A stretch of DNA of 64,000 nt from assembly GCA_963759735.1 (NCBI GenBank), contig CAVXAF010000001.1, positions 248,001 through 312,000 on the forward strand. The letters are read 5' to 3'. The notes beneath the pieces are model-generated. The model was not told the origin of the DNA. It saw only the letters and a list, made by a program, of their open reading frames with translations, and searched no databases. Made by a program: the position numbers and the translations under genes. The DNA is from Hyphomicrobium_A sp963759735 (GTDB taxonomy: Bacteria > Pseudomonadota > Alphaproteobacteria > Rhizobiales > Hyphomicrobiaceae). The first letter of the stretch is position 1; each line of letters begins with the position of its first letter. This document shows, one piece after another, positions 46,269-57,586 of this stretch.

Positions 46269-46856
46269 GTGCCCGTGGCGCGAACGCTGAAGCGGCTAAT
46301 TGAACGCCTGCACGGACGCGCCGAGGCAGCGCGCGAGCTCTTTGTGCACGAAGACGATTGGGGCCGGATCGAGGTTCTGCCGGCCAGCGCAGCCGAATGG
46401 TGCGCGCGCGAACACGCGCGTATCCGTGTCTTTGCGGCCGCCCACGAGGCGCCCGACGGCGGCGGATGGACCGATATCTACATGCGCTCCGCACCGCCCG
46501 TCGCACTCGCCGAGATGCGCATTCCGTTTGCCGAGGCATGCGCTGCGATGCGCCGCCAGCTTGCTGCTTTCGACGTGGTGGCGAGCGGAACATTCTCGGC
46601 CCCCGAACCAGTCCCGCGCGTGCGCGGCTTCGGCGCGGCGAATACCGGCATCATTGTCGTGCCTGATCGTGACGGCGCGTGCGTCGCGATGATCAGCCTG
46701 GTGCTGTACGGCGCGGACGGTGACTGTGCTGCCGTCGTCGCGGCGCTCGGCGCGCTCGTGACGCCCGAGCCCCTGGTGCTTGTCGACTGGGCGCGCGGCT
46801 GCATCGTGCCTCTCGCCGACGCGCTGAAAATGCGCGCGTACGTGCAGGGCTCTTGA
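46269..46856 (+). CDS. Hypothetical protein
   Basis: 195 residues, not recognised. It is a soluble mixed alpha/beta protein with ELFVHEDDWGRIEVLPASAAEW, ARIRVFAAAHEAPDGGGWTDIYMR, NTGIIVVPDRDGACVAMISLVLYG and LVLVDWARGCIVPLAD. No signal peptide or membrane segment is seen. The GTG start has GGAGGAG 7 bases upstream, which is better than the TTG at 46230. Confidence 0.7.
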   Translation: MPVARTLKRLIERLHGRAEAARELFVHEDDWGRIEVLPASAAEWCAREHARIRVFAAAHEAPDGGGWTDIYMRSAPPVALAEMRIPFAEACAAMRRQLAAFDVVASGTFSAPEPVPRVRGFGAANTGIIVVPDRDGACVAMISLVLYGADGDCAAVVAALGALVTPEPLVLVDWARGCIVPLADALKMRAYVQGS

Positions 46857-46859
46857 GCG

Positions 46860-47291
46860 TCAGTCGATCGGGAACTGCGGCGCCTTCGATGGCTCTGCAA
46901 TGATCTTCGAGTTCCACATGGCGACCGCATAGCCGTCGACGCCCGGCGTCAAGTAGGCCTCGATGAACTTGGCGCTCGTCAACGCGTCGGTATCGGTCCA
47001 CATGGTGCCGCCGATCGGCACCTGCTCACCCGCGCGGTGACAGGCGACGGAGAAACTCACAGGGCTGCCGACAGCAAGTTTTCCACCGGCGTCCTTGAAG
47101 ACCTCGACGGTCTTGCCTTCCACGAGGCAGTTGCCCGCTCCCTTCGCCGGCGGCGTCACCTTGTCGATGGCGACCTGCACGTGGAACGGCGCGTCAGCGC
47201 GAGCCTGGCGATAGAACTCGGGAGCCATCAGAGCGTGGGCGCTCGTCATCAGCAGCAAGAGGCAGCCGACGGCGCGTGCGATGTGATGCAT
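46860..47291 (-). CDS. Small exported hypothetical protein
   Basis: 143 residues with a signal peptide (VGCLLLLMTSAHALMAPEFY). The mature part (HVQVAIDKVTPPAKGAGNCLVEGKTVEVFK, in parts, and SVACHRAGEQVPIGGTMWTD) has two cysteines and looks like a small beta-sandwich. The function is unknown. GGTGGAG precedes the ATG. It is convergent with the gene at 46269, 3 bases apart. Confidence 0.7.
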   Translation of the reverse strand: MHHIARAVGCLLLLMTSAHALMAPEFYRQARADAPFHVQVAIDKVTPPAKGAGNCLVEGKTVEVFKDAGGKLAVGSPVSFSVACHRAGEQVPIGGTMWTDTDALTSAKFIEAYLTPGVDGYAVAMWNSKIIAEPSKAPQFPID

Positions 47292-47350
47292 GTCGTGCTC
47301 CACCTTCGTTAAGTTCTACGACGCGTTTCTCTCACAAGGCCCGCTGGGCG

Positions 47351-47719
47351 TCACTTGCCGCGCTTAGCCAGCCAAGCCTTCATCAAGGCGATCTCCTGCT
47401 CCTGCGCCTTGATCACATCTTCGGCGAGCTTGCGCACCTCGGGGTCCTTGCCGTGCTCCAGCGCGACTTTGGCCATGTCGATCGCACCCTGATGATGGGG
47501 GATCATGCCGCGCATGAAATCGACGTCGGCATCGCCGGTCAGTTCGATGTCCATGCCGGCGTGCATCTTTTCGTTGGCCGTCTCGAAGGCCTCGATGACC
47601 TTGTCGTCGGATGCGGACGCCGCTGATCCCCCCTCGTGGTGATGCGCGTGCGGATCTTGCGCGTTGGCGAGCGGAACGAAAGCCGTAACGGCGATGGCGG
47701 CCAGAGTTGCGAGCTTCAT
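47351..47719 (-). CDS. DUF305 family secreted protein
   Basis: 122 residues. A signal peptide (LATLAAIAVTAFVPLANA) is followed by a His-rich stretch (HAHHHEG) and the DUF305 core: MHAGMDIELTGDADVDFMRGMIPHHQGAIDMAKVALEHGKD, in parts, with the conserved MIPHHQGAIDMA, and EQEIALMKAWL. DUF305 proteins have a ferritin-like helix bundle and are often linked to copper; metal binding by the His pair is likely. AAGGA precedes the ATG. Confidence 0.9.
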   Translation of the reverse strand: MKLATLAAIAVTAFVPLANAQDPHAHHHEGGSAASASDDKVIEAFETANEKMHAGMDIELTGDADVDFMRGMIPHHQGAIDMAKVALEHGKDPEVRKLAEDVIKAQEQEIALMKAWLAKRGK

Positions 47720-47756
47720 GCAGATTTTCCTTCATCGAGAACCGCGAGGCGAACCG

Positions 47757-48215
47757 CTACTTGCGACGCGTGAGTTCGGCGCAGCCAGCCGTCGCCTCGG
47801 CGCCCGATTCCACATAGCAGGCGCCGATGCGGTCGGGTGCGAGAATGCGGCCGTGGTTGTAGCCCTTGCTGTCGGCAGCCACCCAGGTGAATGAGGTGTT
47901 GTCTGGGTAGATGACTCCGAAGAAATGTTTCGTGCCTGCGGCGTACGTGAAGTGGCCGCGGAAACGCCGATCCTGCTGCTCGGTGATGACGACTGTTTTT
48001 TCGCCCCACACCTTGAAGCCCTTCTTGTCAGAAACGATGCGGTTCTCACCGACCCAGGTGCCGACGAGGCTGGGTATGGCGGCATCATCGGCCAGTGCGG
48101 CGGTGTAGCCGGCGGTAGCAACGATGGCCGATGTCAGCGCGCAGGCCATTGACCCGGCACAACGACGCGCCTGGACGGCGATGCGAAGAACTGGTGAGGC
48201 GCTTGTTCTCGGCAT
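47757..48215 (-). CDS. Exported hypothetical protein
   Basis: 152 residues. A signal peptide (SMACALTSAIVATAGYTAALA) is followed by SLVGTWVGENRIVSDKKGF, EKTVVITEQQDRRFRGHFTY and GVIYPDNTSFTWVAADSKGY. The GTWxG start and alternating strands suggest a lipocalin- or avidin-like beta-barrel. The function is unknown. It lies 37 bases upstream of the DUF305 gene on the same strand, so they may be cotranscribed. Confidence 0.65.
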   Translation of the reverse strand: MPRTSASPVLRIAVQARRCAGSMACALTSAIVATAGYTAALADDAAIPSLVGTWVGENRIVSDKKGFKVWGEKTVVITEQQDRRFRGHFTYAAGTKHFFGVIYPDNTSFTWVAADSKGYNHGRILAPDRIGACYVESGAEATAGCAELTRRK

Positions 48216-48302
48216 GGAGGCCCTCGGTTAGGTGCGACACTTTGACTTGCCAGCGCCGACGCTCGCGCCTACGTTGAAGCAAGGATTGCACACGGTGATG
48301 CC

Positions 48303-48614
48303 ATGACACTGACAACGATGCCAGCGAACCCGGCAACGGCGGACACGGCAAGACGCGATATCTGCAAAGGCGACGTCGAGCGTTTTCTCTTTGGTAAGCA
48401 CATCACGGCATGCCCTGCCTGCGGTCGCTTCAGATCGCAGTGCGATCTCGACGTGCACACCATCGCCTGCCAGAGAGCGCCGTCCTGCGGCGCTGAAGCC
48501 GCTGCCGTCGAGGTGCTGATGGTCGTCTGCCAGAACTGCGGCGGCATCCAGTTCCACGACCGTACCGTCGTTGCCAAATGGCTGGACTGCCATAGCGGCA
48601 CCGCCCGCCGCTGA
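48303..48614 (+). CDS. Small Cys-rich zinc-ribbon-like protein
   Basis: 103 residues with nine cysteines. CPAC (37, 40) and CQNC (76, 79) form a likely four-Cys zinc site, with C47, C56 and C62 between. The C-terminal segment MVVCQNCGGIQFHDRTVVAKWL reads like a short conserved domain. It has no signal peptide. I do not recognise the family. Confidence 0.55.
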   Translation: MTLTTMPANPATADTARRDICKGDVERFLFGKHITACPACGRFRSQCDLDVHTIACQRAPSCGAEAAAVEVLMVVCQNCGGIQFHDRTVVAKWLDCHSGTARR

Positions 48615-48719
48615 CCGCAGGCACGCTCGTCAAGGCCAACCCGACGTCTCGGGTGGTCCTCGTGCGCCAAACGCGCTACAGACGGGCCGCAAAACAAAAG
48701 CCTTCAGGGAGAGAACGCA

Positions 48720-49176
48720 TGCCCGCACTTTCGCGCCGGGGCACTTTGGCCCTCGCGCTCATTGCTTCGCTGGCGCGCCTTGGCCGGCGCCACCATCCAC
48801 CCCCGCATTTGCACAGCAAGGAAACAGCATGACAACGCCGTCTGGCCTAACGATCGCCGACACCCAGGTGGGCAGCGGCAAAGAGGCCACCCCTGGCAAG
48901 GTTTGCGTGATGCACTACACCGGCTGGCTCTATAACAATGGAACCAAGGGCGAGAAATTCGATTCCTCGCTGGACCGCGGCGAGCCGTTCGAGTTCGGCC
49001 TCGGCCAGGGCCAGGTGATCAAGGGTTGGGATGAAGGCGTTGCCGGCATGAAGGTCGGCGGCAAGCGCACACTCATCATCCCAGCGCAGTTAGGCTATGG
49101 CGCGCGCGGCGCCGGCGGAGTCATCCCGCCCAACGCAACCTTGATGTTCGACGTCGAGTTGCTCGACGTTAAGTGA
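48720..49176 (+). CDS. FKBP-type peptidyl-prolyl isomerase, probably exported; signal peptide frame broken
   Basis: The FKBP domain (from MTTPSGLTIADTQVGSG) has KVCVMHYTGWLYNNGTKGEKFDSSLDRGEPFEFGLG, in parts, QVIKGWDEGVAGMKVGGKRTLIIPAQLGYGARGAGGVIPPNATLMFDVEL, in parts, a complete 110-residue isomerase. Upstream, ATG 48720 opens MPALSRRGTLALALIASLAR in one frame and the segment PSTPAFAQQGNS joins in another, so a signal peptide is split by an indel near 48775. If the indel is real, translation from ATG 48829 would leave a cytoplasmic form. Confidence 0.85.
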
Positions 49177-49200
49177 CGCGCCTGCAGATGCGCTCAATCT

Positions 49201-49229
49201 CAAGCTCGGCACCCAGCGTGCCGAGCTTG
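49201..49229 (+). terminator. Hairpin after the FKBP gene
   Basis: CAAGCTCGGCAC-ccagc-GTGCCGAGCTTG is a perfect 12-bp stem 24 bases after the FKBP stop. It lacks a T-run. It sits between convergent genes and may stop both. Confidence 0.55.
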
Positions 49230-49309
49230 CATCGCCGGATGCAGCCACCATCGGAGGCGTTGCATGATCTCGCCCGCGCAAGGCGGGCTGACGGGCTAGG
49301 CTCGTGTGG

Positions 49310-49603
49310 TTATTTCAACGGGCCGGTCTCGCAGCTGTCGCCACAGCCGACGGGATAGCCCCAGGCCGGATAGTACGGGGGCTGCTGGTAGTACGGGCGC
49401 GGGCGCCGCATCTCGGACGCCGGACGCCAATCACCCGAGTTGTAGTAGGGATAATAGCGCGGCGGCTCGTAGACGTAGGGATACCGATCAGGCGCGTCGG
49501 GATCGCGATCACGCCCGAACCACCCGGCTTCAACCGGTGCAGGCGCAAAAAGGCTGGCCGTGAAAGCCAACCCGAGAGCGGCAAGCGCTGTCTTCAATTG
49601 CAT
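49310..49603 (-). CDS. Small secreted Tyr/Pro-rich protein
   Basis: 97 residues. Signal peptide MQLKTALAALGLAFTASLFAPAPVEA is followed by a repetitive stretch of Tyr, Pro and Arg (YPYVYEPPRYYPYYNSG and RPRPYYQQPPYYPAWGYP). It ends with two cysteines (VGCGDSCETG). Such low-complexity secreted proteins occur in Rhizobiales without known function. GGGGAG precedes the ATG. Confidence 0.65.
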   Translation of the reverse strand: MQLKTALAALGLAFTASLFAPAPVEAGWFGRDRDPDAPDRYPYVYEPPRYYPYYNSGDWRPASEMRRPRPYYQQPPYYPAWGYPVGCGDSCETGPLK

Positions 49604-49726
49604 ATGGCACTCCCCAACCGCCAAACCTTAGGCGATTCCCGCGCGGCTGCACAATGACCGCTGGGACGCACCCGTGGAATAAATTAGTCGGCGGATATCG
49701 CTCGATTTTTCTGGCACACCCTGCCG

Positions 49727-50353
49727 CTAGAGGATCGCCAACGCCGCGATCACGGCTACGGCGGCGAGAATGACCAGCGGTTCGGTGAGGTTGGCCAGCG
49801 CGCCGGCGGCGAGCGCCGCGTGGCTGAGGCCTTCACGTTCGATGGCCAGGAGCGCCCTGTCGCGGTCGTCGATCTCGCCCATCACCGCTTCCACCTGCGC
49901 GCGCGTGCAGGCGCCCACGAAATGGGCGCGCAGCGGGACAAAAACATAGCGCGTGCCCTGAAGCTGGGTTTCAAGGTCGAAGCCGTCCTGGCAGGGCACG
50001 CCGGCGAACCGCCGACGCAGGGCGGGCGAGGGGATCTGCCGGTGGTGAACGGTAACGAACGCGCCGTAGAGTTCGGCGAACGCAGGTTTGTCGGTGCGCG
50101 CGATGTCGGCGGCGACACGGTCACAGCCACCGCTCCAAAGGGCCGATTCGGGATCTGATTCGCAGGTCATGCGGACGGCATAGCCGGACGGGAGGTCGAG
50201 CCGTCCCTGGCGGTCGCTCAGTTCGATTGCCAACGCGATGCCGGCTACCGCCAGCACGGCGGCCAACAACAGACGCCAGTGGCGGCGCGCTTCAGCCGCA
50301 ACCTTGCTGCACCAGGCGCCGACGGTGTCTCTGACGCTGCGTTCATGCGCCAT
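49727..50353 (-). CDS. Hypothetical membrane protein with two spans
   Basis: 208 residues, not recognised. Two hydrophobic helices (WRLLLAAVLAVAGIALAI near residue 26 and EPLVILAAVAVIAALAIL at the end) enclose a domain of about 140 residues with four cysteines (TCESDPESALWSGGCD and GVPCQDGFD). With the loop in the periplasm, disulfides would be possible. Confidence 0.6.
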   Translation of the reverse strand: MAHERSVRDTVGAWCSKVAAEARRHWRLLLAAVLAVAGIALAIELSDRQGRLDLPSGYAVRMTCESDPESALWSGGCDRVAADIARTDKPAFAELYGAFVTVHHRQIPSPALRRRFAGVPCQDGFDLETQLQGTRYVFVPLRAHFVGACTRAQVEAVMGEIDDRDRALLAIEREGLSHAALAAGALANLTEPLVILAAVAVIAALAIL

Positions 50354-50580
50354 GCTTTTTCAGTCCCTTATCGAGGGTTCCTAACGACTCCGCGGATAGA
50401 TTGTCGTTGTGATAATTGCAAACACCGAACCCTCGGGTTCCTTGCAATATTTTTCGTTGACGGGGCTTGGTAGTTCTTCCGTATACAGACCGTCCGCCAC
50501 AGGATGCTTTTGTCTGGATATCCGGCAACGAATAGTGCACCTATCCCCGCATACTGATTGTCGTCAGGAAATATCTCAAC

Positions 50581-51072
50581 GTGGAGCGATGCACCTCCGG
50601 CGCGCAGGATGTTTTTTTACCGGCACTTTCGCAAGCTGAGACGGCATCGATCGGGCACTTGGACACACTCATACTGGTGCAGAGCATCTACAGATGTTTT
50701 CGCGAGAAACGACTTGGCGAAGTCGTTGACCTGCTCAGCGACGACTTCAGGTTCCTCGCCCAGCTTCCCGATGACATGCTGGAAGATATCAATCGCCCGC
50801 GCAGCCGCGCCGAGATCGCCTTGCTGGCGCATCGCTCGATGGAGGAGTTCGACATCCTGACCTTCGAGCCGGGTGCGATCCGCGTCTCCGACAACTTCGC
50901 TTCGACCGAAACGGAAGTGAAGTTCCGCCACAAGAAGACGGGCAAAGTTCTGGAAACGCGCTTTGTCCACGACTGGCGCATCGCCGACGGCAAGGTGTGC
51001 GAGTTGGAGCAGCGGCACGATCTGGCGCAACTGCGCGCCTTCGCAGAAAGCCTCGAGAGCACGGACGCCTAA
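50581..51072 (+). CDS. NTF2-like (SnoaL-type) protein
   Basis: 163 residues as written, but the start is uncertain (GTG 50581; a TTG at 50659 is also possible). The fold-defining parts are LILVQSIYRCFREKRLGEVVDLLSDDFRFLA, RAEIALLAHRSMEEFDILTFEPGAIRVSDN, in parts, and KTGKVLETRFVHDWRIADGKVCELEQRHD. They match a cone-shaped NTF2-like domain that binds a small hydrophobic ligand. No enzyme activity can be assigned. Confidence 0.6.
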   Translation: MERCTSGAQDVFLPALSQAETASIGHLDTLILVQSIYRCFREKRLGEVVDLLSDDFRFLAQLPDDMLEDINRPRSRAEIALLAHRSMEEFDILTFEPGAIRVSDNFASTETEVKFRHKKTGKVLETRFVHDWRIADGKVCELEQRHDLAQLRAFAESLESTDA

Positions 51073-51332
51073 GTCGCCGCCCGCCAATTGGGCGAACGTC
51101 GCTGGTCCGACGTCCTGGTCCTGCGCCTCCCCCGGCCCTGCGGACAGCGGGAGGGGTCAGGCGCCCTGAAATCCGTGTTCAAAGCCTTGGCCTCAAGCCA
51201 AAAATTGCGCACACTGGGCGCGCGCCCCGGCGACGCCAAGTCCCGGCGCATAAAGGCCCCGATCTGCTATCTTGCTGCGCTGCACGCCGGGCATCAGCTT
51301 CGGTGCGAGACGAACGATACGAAGGCGAAGGA

Positions 51333-53504
<2,172 letters not shown>

Positions 53505-53703
53505 CGGGGAAGCGATGTGTCCGCCTTGGAGAGCGCGCAATGTCGAGCGAAAGCAGGATGGAGCGAGCTGCGGAACTCACTACCCCTCCGCCGACATTTA
53601 CTCGGCGTTAAAACGATCGGGCCCTAACGGCATTGGCGCTGAAGTGGCGTGATCCCGCTCTGCGCGGGGTCGGTTATAGCAGTCCCTCAACGAGGAGCAC
53701 ACG

Positions 53704-53958
53704 ATGAACGAGACGATCCAACCGGGCTTCATGGCCTTCATCGCCGAAGGCCAGGAAGGCATCGGCGCCGTGCGCGAGACCGCCCCCGACCACATCGTCA
53801 TCTACGTCGAGAACGCCGGCGAATTTAATGTGCCGCGCACCGCCGTCCGCCGTGTCCACGACAGCAAGGTCATCCTCGATCCCCGTCAGCTCGACCGCGC
53901 GCTGCTCGACGCGCTCGGCCACGTGCACGACCGCGAGGACCCCAATCTCGTGGGCTAA
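53704..53958 (+). CDS. Small conserved-looking hypothetical protein
   Basis: 84 residues with MAFIAEGQEGIGAVRETAPDHIVIYVENAGEFNVPRTAVRRVHDSKVIL, in parts, resembling a PRC-barrel or DUF2171-like strand pattern. The C-terminus holds a short helix (DRALLDALGHVHD). GAGGAG lies 8 bases before the ATG, so expression is likely. The function is unknown. Confidence 0.65.
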   Translation: MNETIQPGFMAFIAEGQEGIGAVRETAPDHIVIYVENAGEFNVPRTAVRRVHDSKVILDPRQLDRALLDALGHVHDREDPNLVG

Positions 53959-54121
53959 CGAGCCTTTTGAGAAGGGCGGCGGCTTGGGGCCGCACGGCAT
54001 GTACTTTGCGGAACAGCCCTTACCTGCGGTATAAGTCATAACAGTTCCATCTGTGGGCGCGTGTGCTTGCGGGCCGGAAGGACCGTGGGCGTGGCCGTTC
54101 GCAACTCGATCGGGACCCGAC

Positions 54122-54658
54122 ATGCTACGCACGGTCTTTGCCGCTCTCGGAATGCTGTTCGCCCTGCTGCTCGTCTTCACGGCGAGCTTCCTCGGCAATG
54201 TGGCGCTCGACATACAGAACCGCAGCGACGAGTACGAAGCCCTGACCGTCGACGTGACGCGCACCCTATCGCGCTCCTGGCGACTGGCGGCCATCGATCA
54301 ACATTACGTCGATGATGCGCGCGAGGAGCTGCGCCCCGTCCTCAGCGCCGATATGGAGGAATTAAAGCCGCTCGGCGCGCTGCTCTACGTGGACGCGATC
54401 CAGGTGGAGACGCGCTGGTCGCGCGGGCCGTTGACGGGCTTCCTGTCGCCCATGCTGGCCGCTGAAAGGGTCGCTGAGCTGCTCAACAGGTCGGTCAAGG
54501 TGTCGTTCGTCGGCAAGTTTGCCGGCGGGCTTGCCGATGTGACGGCCGAACTCAAGCGCGAGGGGGGCCGGATGAAGATCGTGCGCTTGCGCGTCGAGAG
54601 CCGCGAAAAGGGTCGTCCCCTGGAATACCCTGCTCCACGCATCATCAGCCACGCCTGA
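54122..54658 (+). CDS. Hypothetical protein with N-terminal membrane anchor
   Basis: 178 residues. One N-terminal hydrophobic helix (TVFAALGMLFALLLVFTASFLG) is followed by a periplasm-like domain, including RSWRLAAIDQHYVDDAREELRP and VKVSFVGKFAGGLADVTAELKREGGRMKIVRL, in parts. The function is not recognised. The ribosome site is weak, and an in-frame start 23 codons earlier exists but looks non-coding. Confidence 0.6.
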   Translation: MLRTVFAALGMLFALLLVFTASFLGNVALDIQNRSDEYEALTVDVTRTLSRSWRLAAIDQHYVDDAREELRPVLSADMEELKPLGALLYVDAIQVETRWSRGPLTGFLSPMLAAERVAELLNRSVKVSFVGKFAGGLADVTAELKREGGRMKIVRLRVESREKGRPLEYPAPRIISHA

Positions 54659-54813
54659 CCCCGTTATCCATGACCTGAAGCTTCTCGGCACCGGGGCGCG
54701 GAAACTCTCCGTCGCCGACCTGCGTACGGTTGCGCCCGACCTGCCGCAGGCGTAGGAAGCGGCCAGAATAGGGTCGCGATGCCGACCGCCGCTGTCTTGC
54801 GGAGCCAAAGCGC

Positions 54814-55785
54814 ATGATCACGATCTACGAGTTGAGCGGCAAGGGCCTCAAGGTGCACGAAGCGGGTGCGCCGTTGACGGGCAACTGCGTGTGGATCGAC
54901 CTCCTGCAGCCGACGACTGAAGAAGACAAGTTCGTCGAGGAAGCGCTGACCATCGACGTCCCGACGCGCGCCGAGATGCGCGAGATCGAGCCGTCCAATC
55001 GCTTCTACCAAGAGCGCGGCGCCTACTTCATGACCGCCTCGATCGTCTACAACGTCGAAGCGCCTGTGCCGCAGTCGACCGCCGTGACCTTCATCCTCGC
55101 CGGCGACCGCCTGGTGACGGTGCGCTACGCCGAGCCCAAGGCATTTCCGCTCTACCTGCAGCGCGTCGAAAAGGGCGACGCGTCCTGCACGACCGGCGCG
55201 TCGATCATGACCGGACTGATCGACGCCATCGTGCACCGCATGGCCGACCTCATCGAGCGCATCCAGGACGAGGTGGAGCGTCTGGCCCAGTCGGTGTTCG
55301 ACCTGCGCGGCGGACAGCAGACGCGCAATCGCCGCCTCGACGCGGTGCTGCGGCGCATCGGCAAGGCGGGCGATATCACCGCGCGCGCCGAGGACAGCGC
55401 GTCCTCGCTCAGCCGGTTGCTGCTGTATTTCGTGCAGGCGGCGCAGGATCGCGAAGACGATCCGCGCATTCGCCAGCGCATCAAGGGCGCACAGCGCGAC
55501 ATCAATTCGCTGCTCGATCACACGAAGTTTCTGTCACAGCGCATCAGCTTCATCCTCGAGGCGACGCTCGGCATGATCAACATCGAGCAGAACCAGATCA
55601 TCAAGCTGTTCTCGGTCATGGCGGTGATCCTGCTGCCGCCGACGCTGGTTGCTTCGGTCTACGGCATGAACTTCACGCACATGCCCGAGCTCGAATGGAG
55701 GCTCGGTTATCCGTTCGCGCTGGCACTTATGGTGCTCGCCGCCATCGGGCCGATCATCTACTTCCGCCGCAAGGGCTGGTTCTAG
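54814..55785 (+). CDS. corA: CorA-family magnesium/divalent cation transporter
   Basis: 323 residues. The long cytosolic helices (ERIQDEVERLAQSVFDLRGG, DITARAEDSASSLSRLLLYF, DDPRIRQRIKGAQRDINSLLDH) lead to two C-terminal membrane helices with the selectivity motif VASVYGMNF. The protein ends with the basic RRKGWF. It forms pentameric inner-membrane channels for Mg2+ (or Co2+/Ni2+). Confidence 0.93.
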   Translation: MITIYELSGKGLKVHEAGAPLTGNCVWIDLLQPTTEEDKFVEEALTIDVPTRAEMREIEPSNRFYQERGAYFMTASIVYNVEAPVPQSTAVTFILAGDRLVTVRYAEPKAFPLYLQRVEKGDASCTTGASIMTGLIDAIVHRMADLIERIQDEVERLAQSVFDLRGGQQTRNRRLDAVLRRIGKAGDITARAEDSASSLSRLLLYFVQAAQDREDDPRIRQRIKGAQRDINSLLDHTKFLSQRISFILEATLGMINIEQNQIIKLFSVMAVILLPPTLVASVYGMNFTHMPELEWRLGYPFALALMVLAAIGPIIYFRRKGWF

Positions 55786-55806
55786 ATCTTTTCTCAGACC
55801 GGTGGA

Positions 55807-57120
55807 CTAGGTCGCGACGCCGAGCCACAGAACCGCCGCGCCAGCGCACACGGCAAGCGTCGCAGCGATGCTCCAGCGCAGCGCGAATATCGCCACCATC
55901 GCCAGACACGACAGCGCAACCGCCACCACATCGAGCGAAGTTATATCCGGCACGTAAAGGCGCAGCGGGCCGATGTGACGCTCGTCGATACGCGCAAACA
56001 GGACGTGCAGTGCGAACCACGCCGACAGGTTGGCGATGACGCCGACGACGGCGCCGGTGACGGTGCGCAACGCCGAGACAAGTCGCGGAGCATGCGTCAG
56101 GCGCTCGATGTAGGGCGCGCCGACAAATATCCACAGGAAGCAAGGCGCGAACGTCGCCCACAGCGTGACGAGGGCGCCGAGAATGCCTATGGCGACGCCG
56201 CCGACACGCAGCGCGGCGATGTAACCGACAAACTCGGTGACGAGGATGAGCGGTCCGTTGGTGGTCTCGGCGAGACCAAGCCCGTCGAGCATCTCGCCGG
56301 CGGAGAGCCAGCGATACCCACTCACCGCTTCCTGCGCCATGTAGGCGAGGACTGCGTAGGCGCCGCCGAACGTGACAACGGCAAGCTTGGAAAAGAAGAA
56401 GGCGATTTGCGCCAGCACATGCTCGGCGCCGAACACGGCAACGATGGCGAACAGCGGCAGCAGCCACACCGCAAGCCAGACGGCAAGCGTGCGCAGGGTC
56501 TGTGCCATCGGCACCGGCGCGATGGGCTCGACGGGAAAAGTGACGCCATCGCCGGAGCGCAGCAGATAGCCGGCCGCGGCGGCGACGGCGATCACCAGCG
56601 GGAACGGCAGATTGAAGAAGAAGAGGGCGACAAAGCCCGCTACGGCGGCGAGCCAATCAAGCCGGCCTTTGATGGCCCTGTTGGCGACGCGCAGCAGCGC
56701 CTGCAGCACGATGGCGAGCACGGCCGCCTTCACGCCGACGAACAGCGCCGCCACCATCGGTGTTGTGCCGTACGCCCCGTAGAGGATCGACAGCGTCAGC
56801 ACCAAGAGGGCGCCCGGGGCGACGAACAGCAAGCCGGCGGCGAGCCCGCCCCTGACGCCGTGCAGGCGCCAGCCGGCATAGGTGGCGAGCTGCATCGCTT
56901 CGGGTCCGGGCAACAGCATGCAGAAGCTCAGCGCGGAGAGAAAACGGCGCTCATCGAGCCAGGCCCGCTCTTCGACCAACACGCGGTGCATGAGCGCGAT
57001 CTGCGCGGCGGGACCGCCAAACGACAGAAGCCCGATCTTGCCGAAGACGGCGATGAGTTCGCGGAAGGTAGGGACGGGCGGCGCGTTGCCTGTCGCTGTC
57101 GAAGCGCTCGATGAGTCCAT
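55807..57120 (-). CDS. chrA: Chromate transporter ChrA (two CHR domains)
   Basis: 437 residues. CHR domain 1 has FGKIGLLSFGGPAAQIALMHRVLVEERAWLDERRF, in parts, and LPGPEAMQLATYAGWRLHGVRGG. CHR domain 2 has FFSKLAVVTFGGAYAVLAYMAQEAVSGYRWL and GLAETTNGPLILVTEFVGYIAA. ChrA exports chromate (or transports sulfate-like anions) across the inner membrane. GGAGG lies 6 bases before the ATG at 57120; the longer ORF start is not supported. Confidence 0.92.
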   Translation of the reverse strand: MDSSSASTATGNAPPVPTFRELIAVFGKIGLLSFGGPAAQIALMHRVLVEERAWLDERRFLSALSFCMLLPGPEAMQLATYAGWRLHGVRGGLAAGLLFVAPGALLVLTLSILYGAYGTTPMVAALFVGVKAAVLAIVLQALLRVANRAIKGRLDWLAAVAGFVALFFFNLPFPLVIAVAAAAGYLLRSGDGVTFPVEPIAPVPMAQTLRTLAVWLAVWLLPLFAIVAVFGAEHVLAQIAFFFSKLAVVTFGGAYAVLAYMAQEAVSGYRWLSAGEMLDGLGLAETTNGPLILVTEFVGYIAALRVGGVAIGILGALVTLWATFAPCFLWIFVGAPYIERLTHAPRLVSALRTVTGAVVGVIANLSAWFALHVLFARIDERHIGPLRLYVPDITSLDVVAVALSCLAMVAIFALRWSIAATLAVCAGAAVLWLGVAT

Positions 57121-57586
57121 GCTTGCCTCCAAAGGCGTTGGAGACGGCGCTTGGACACGAGGTCTAACGGGGCGGCCCGTCATGCCCCACGCGAAATTCT
57201 ACGCACACGCGCTGCACGCGGCAACTCGCGCGCGCAAATCTCGCTCGCACGTGCGACCCGCGGTCGCGCCCTGCCGAGCGACTTTCGCGCTAACTCCTTC
57301 ACACAGCGTCGTTCCTTCGAATGTTGCGCAATTGTCGCTCAAATTGAAGCGTTGACCGCCACAATTACCGGTGGTCGGTAGCGCGACCGGAACGGGGGGC
57401 ACACCCCAAAAATCTAGAGGGCGGCTGAACGGGTTCTGGGGTTCGGCTTCGGACGTCTACGAACGACGATCTCACCCACCAATCGCGCGCCATCGAACGA
57501 GCGTGCCTCCAGCGGTCCTGAAGCGACACGCTGGTCTGGGGATCGCCATGGTTCCGAGCCTGCTGCCCTGCAACGAGGAGTATGAA
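57121..57586. other. Long divergent intergenic region
   Basis: 466 bases between chrA and the RlpA-like gene. Open frames here are spurious. ACCGGTGGTCGGTAGCGCGACCGG at about 57367-57390 contains a loose inverted repeat, and 57290-57365 is somewhat AT-richer. Promoters for both genes must lie here, but I cannot place them. Confidence 0.3.
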
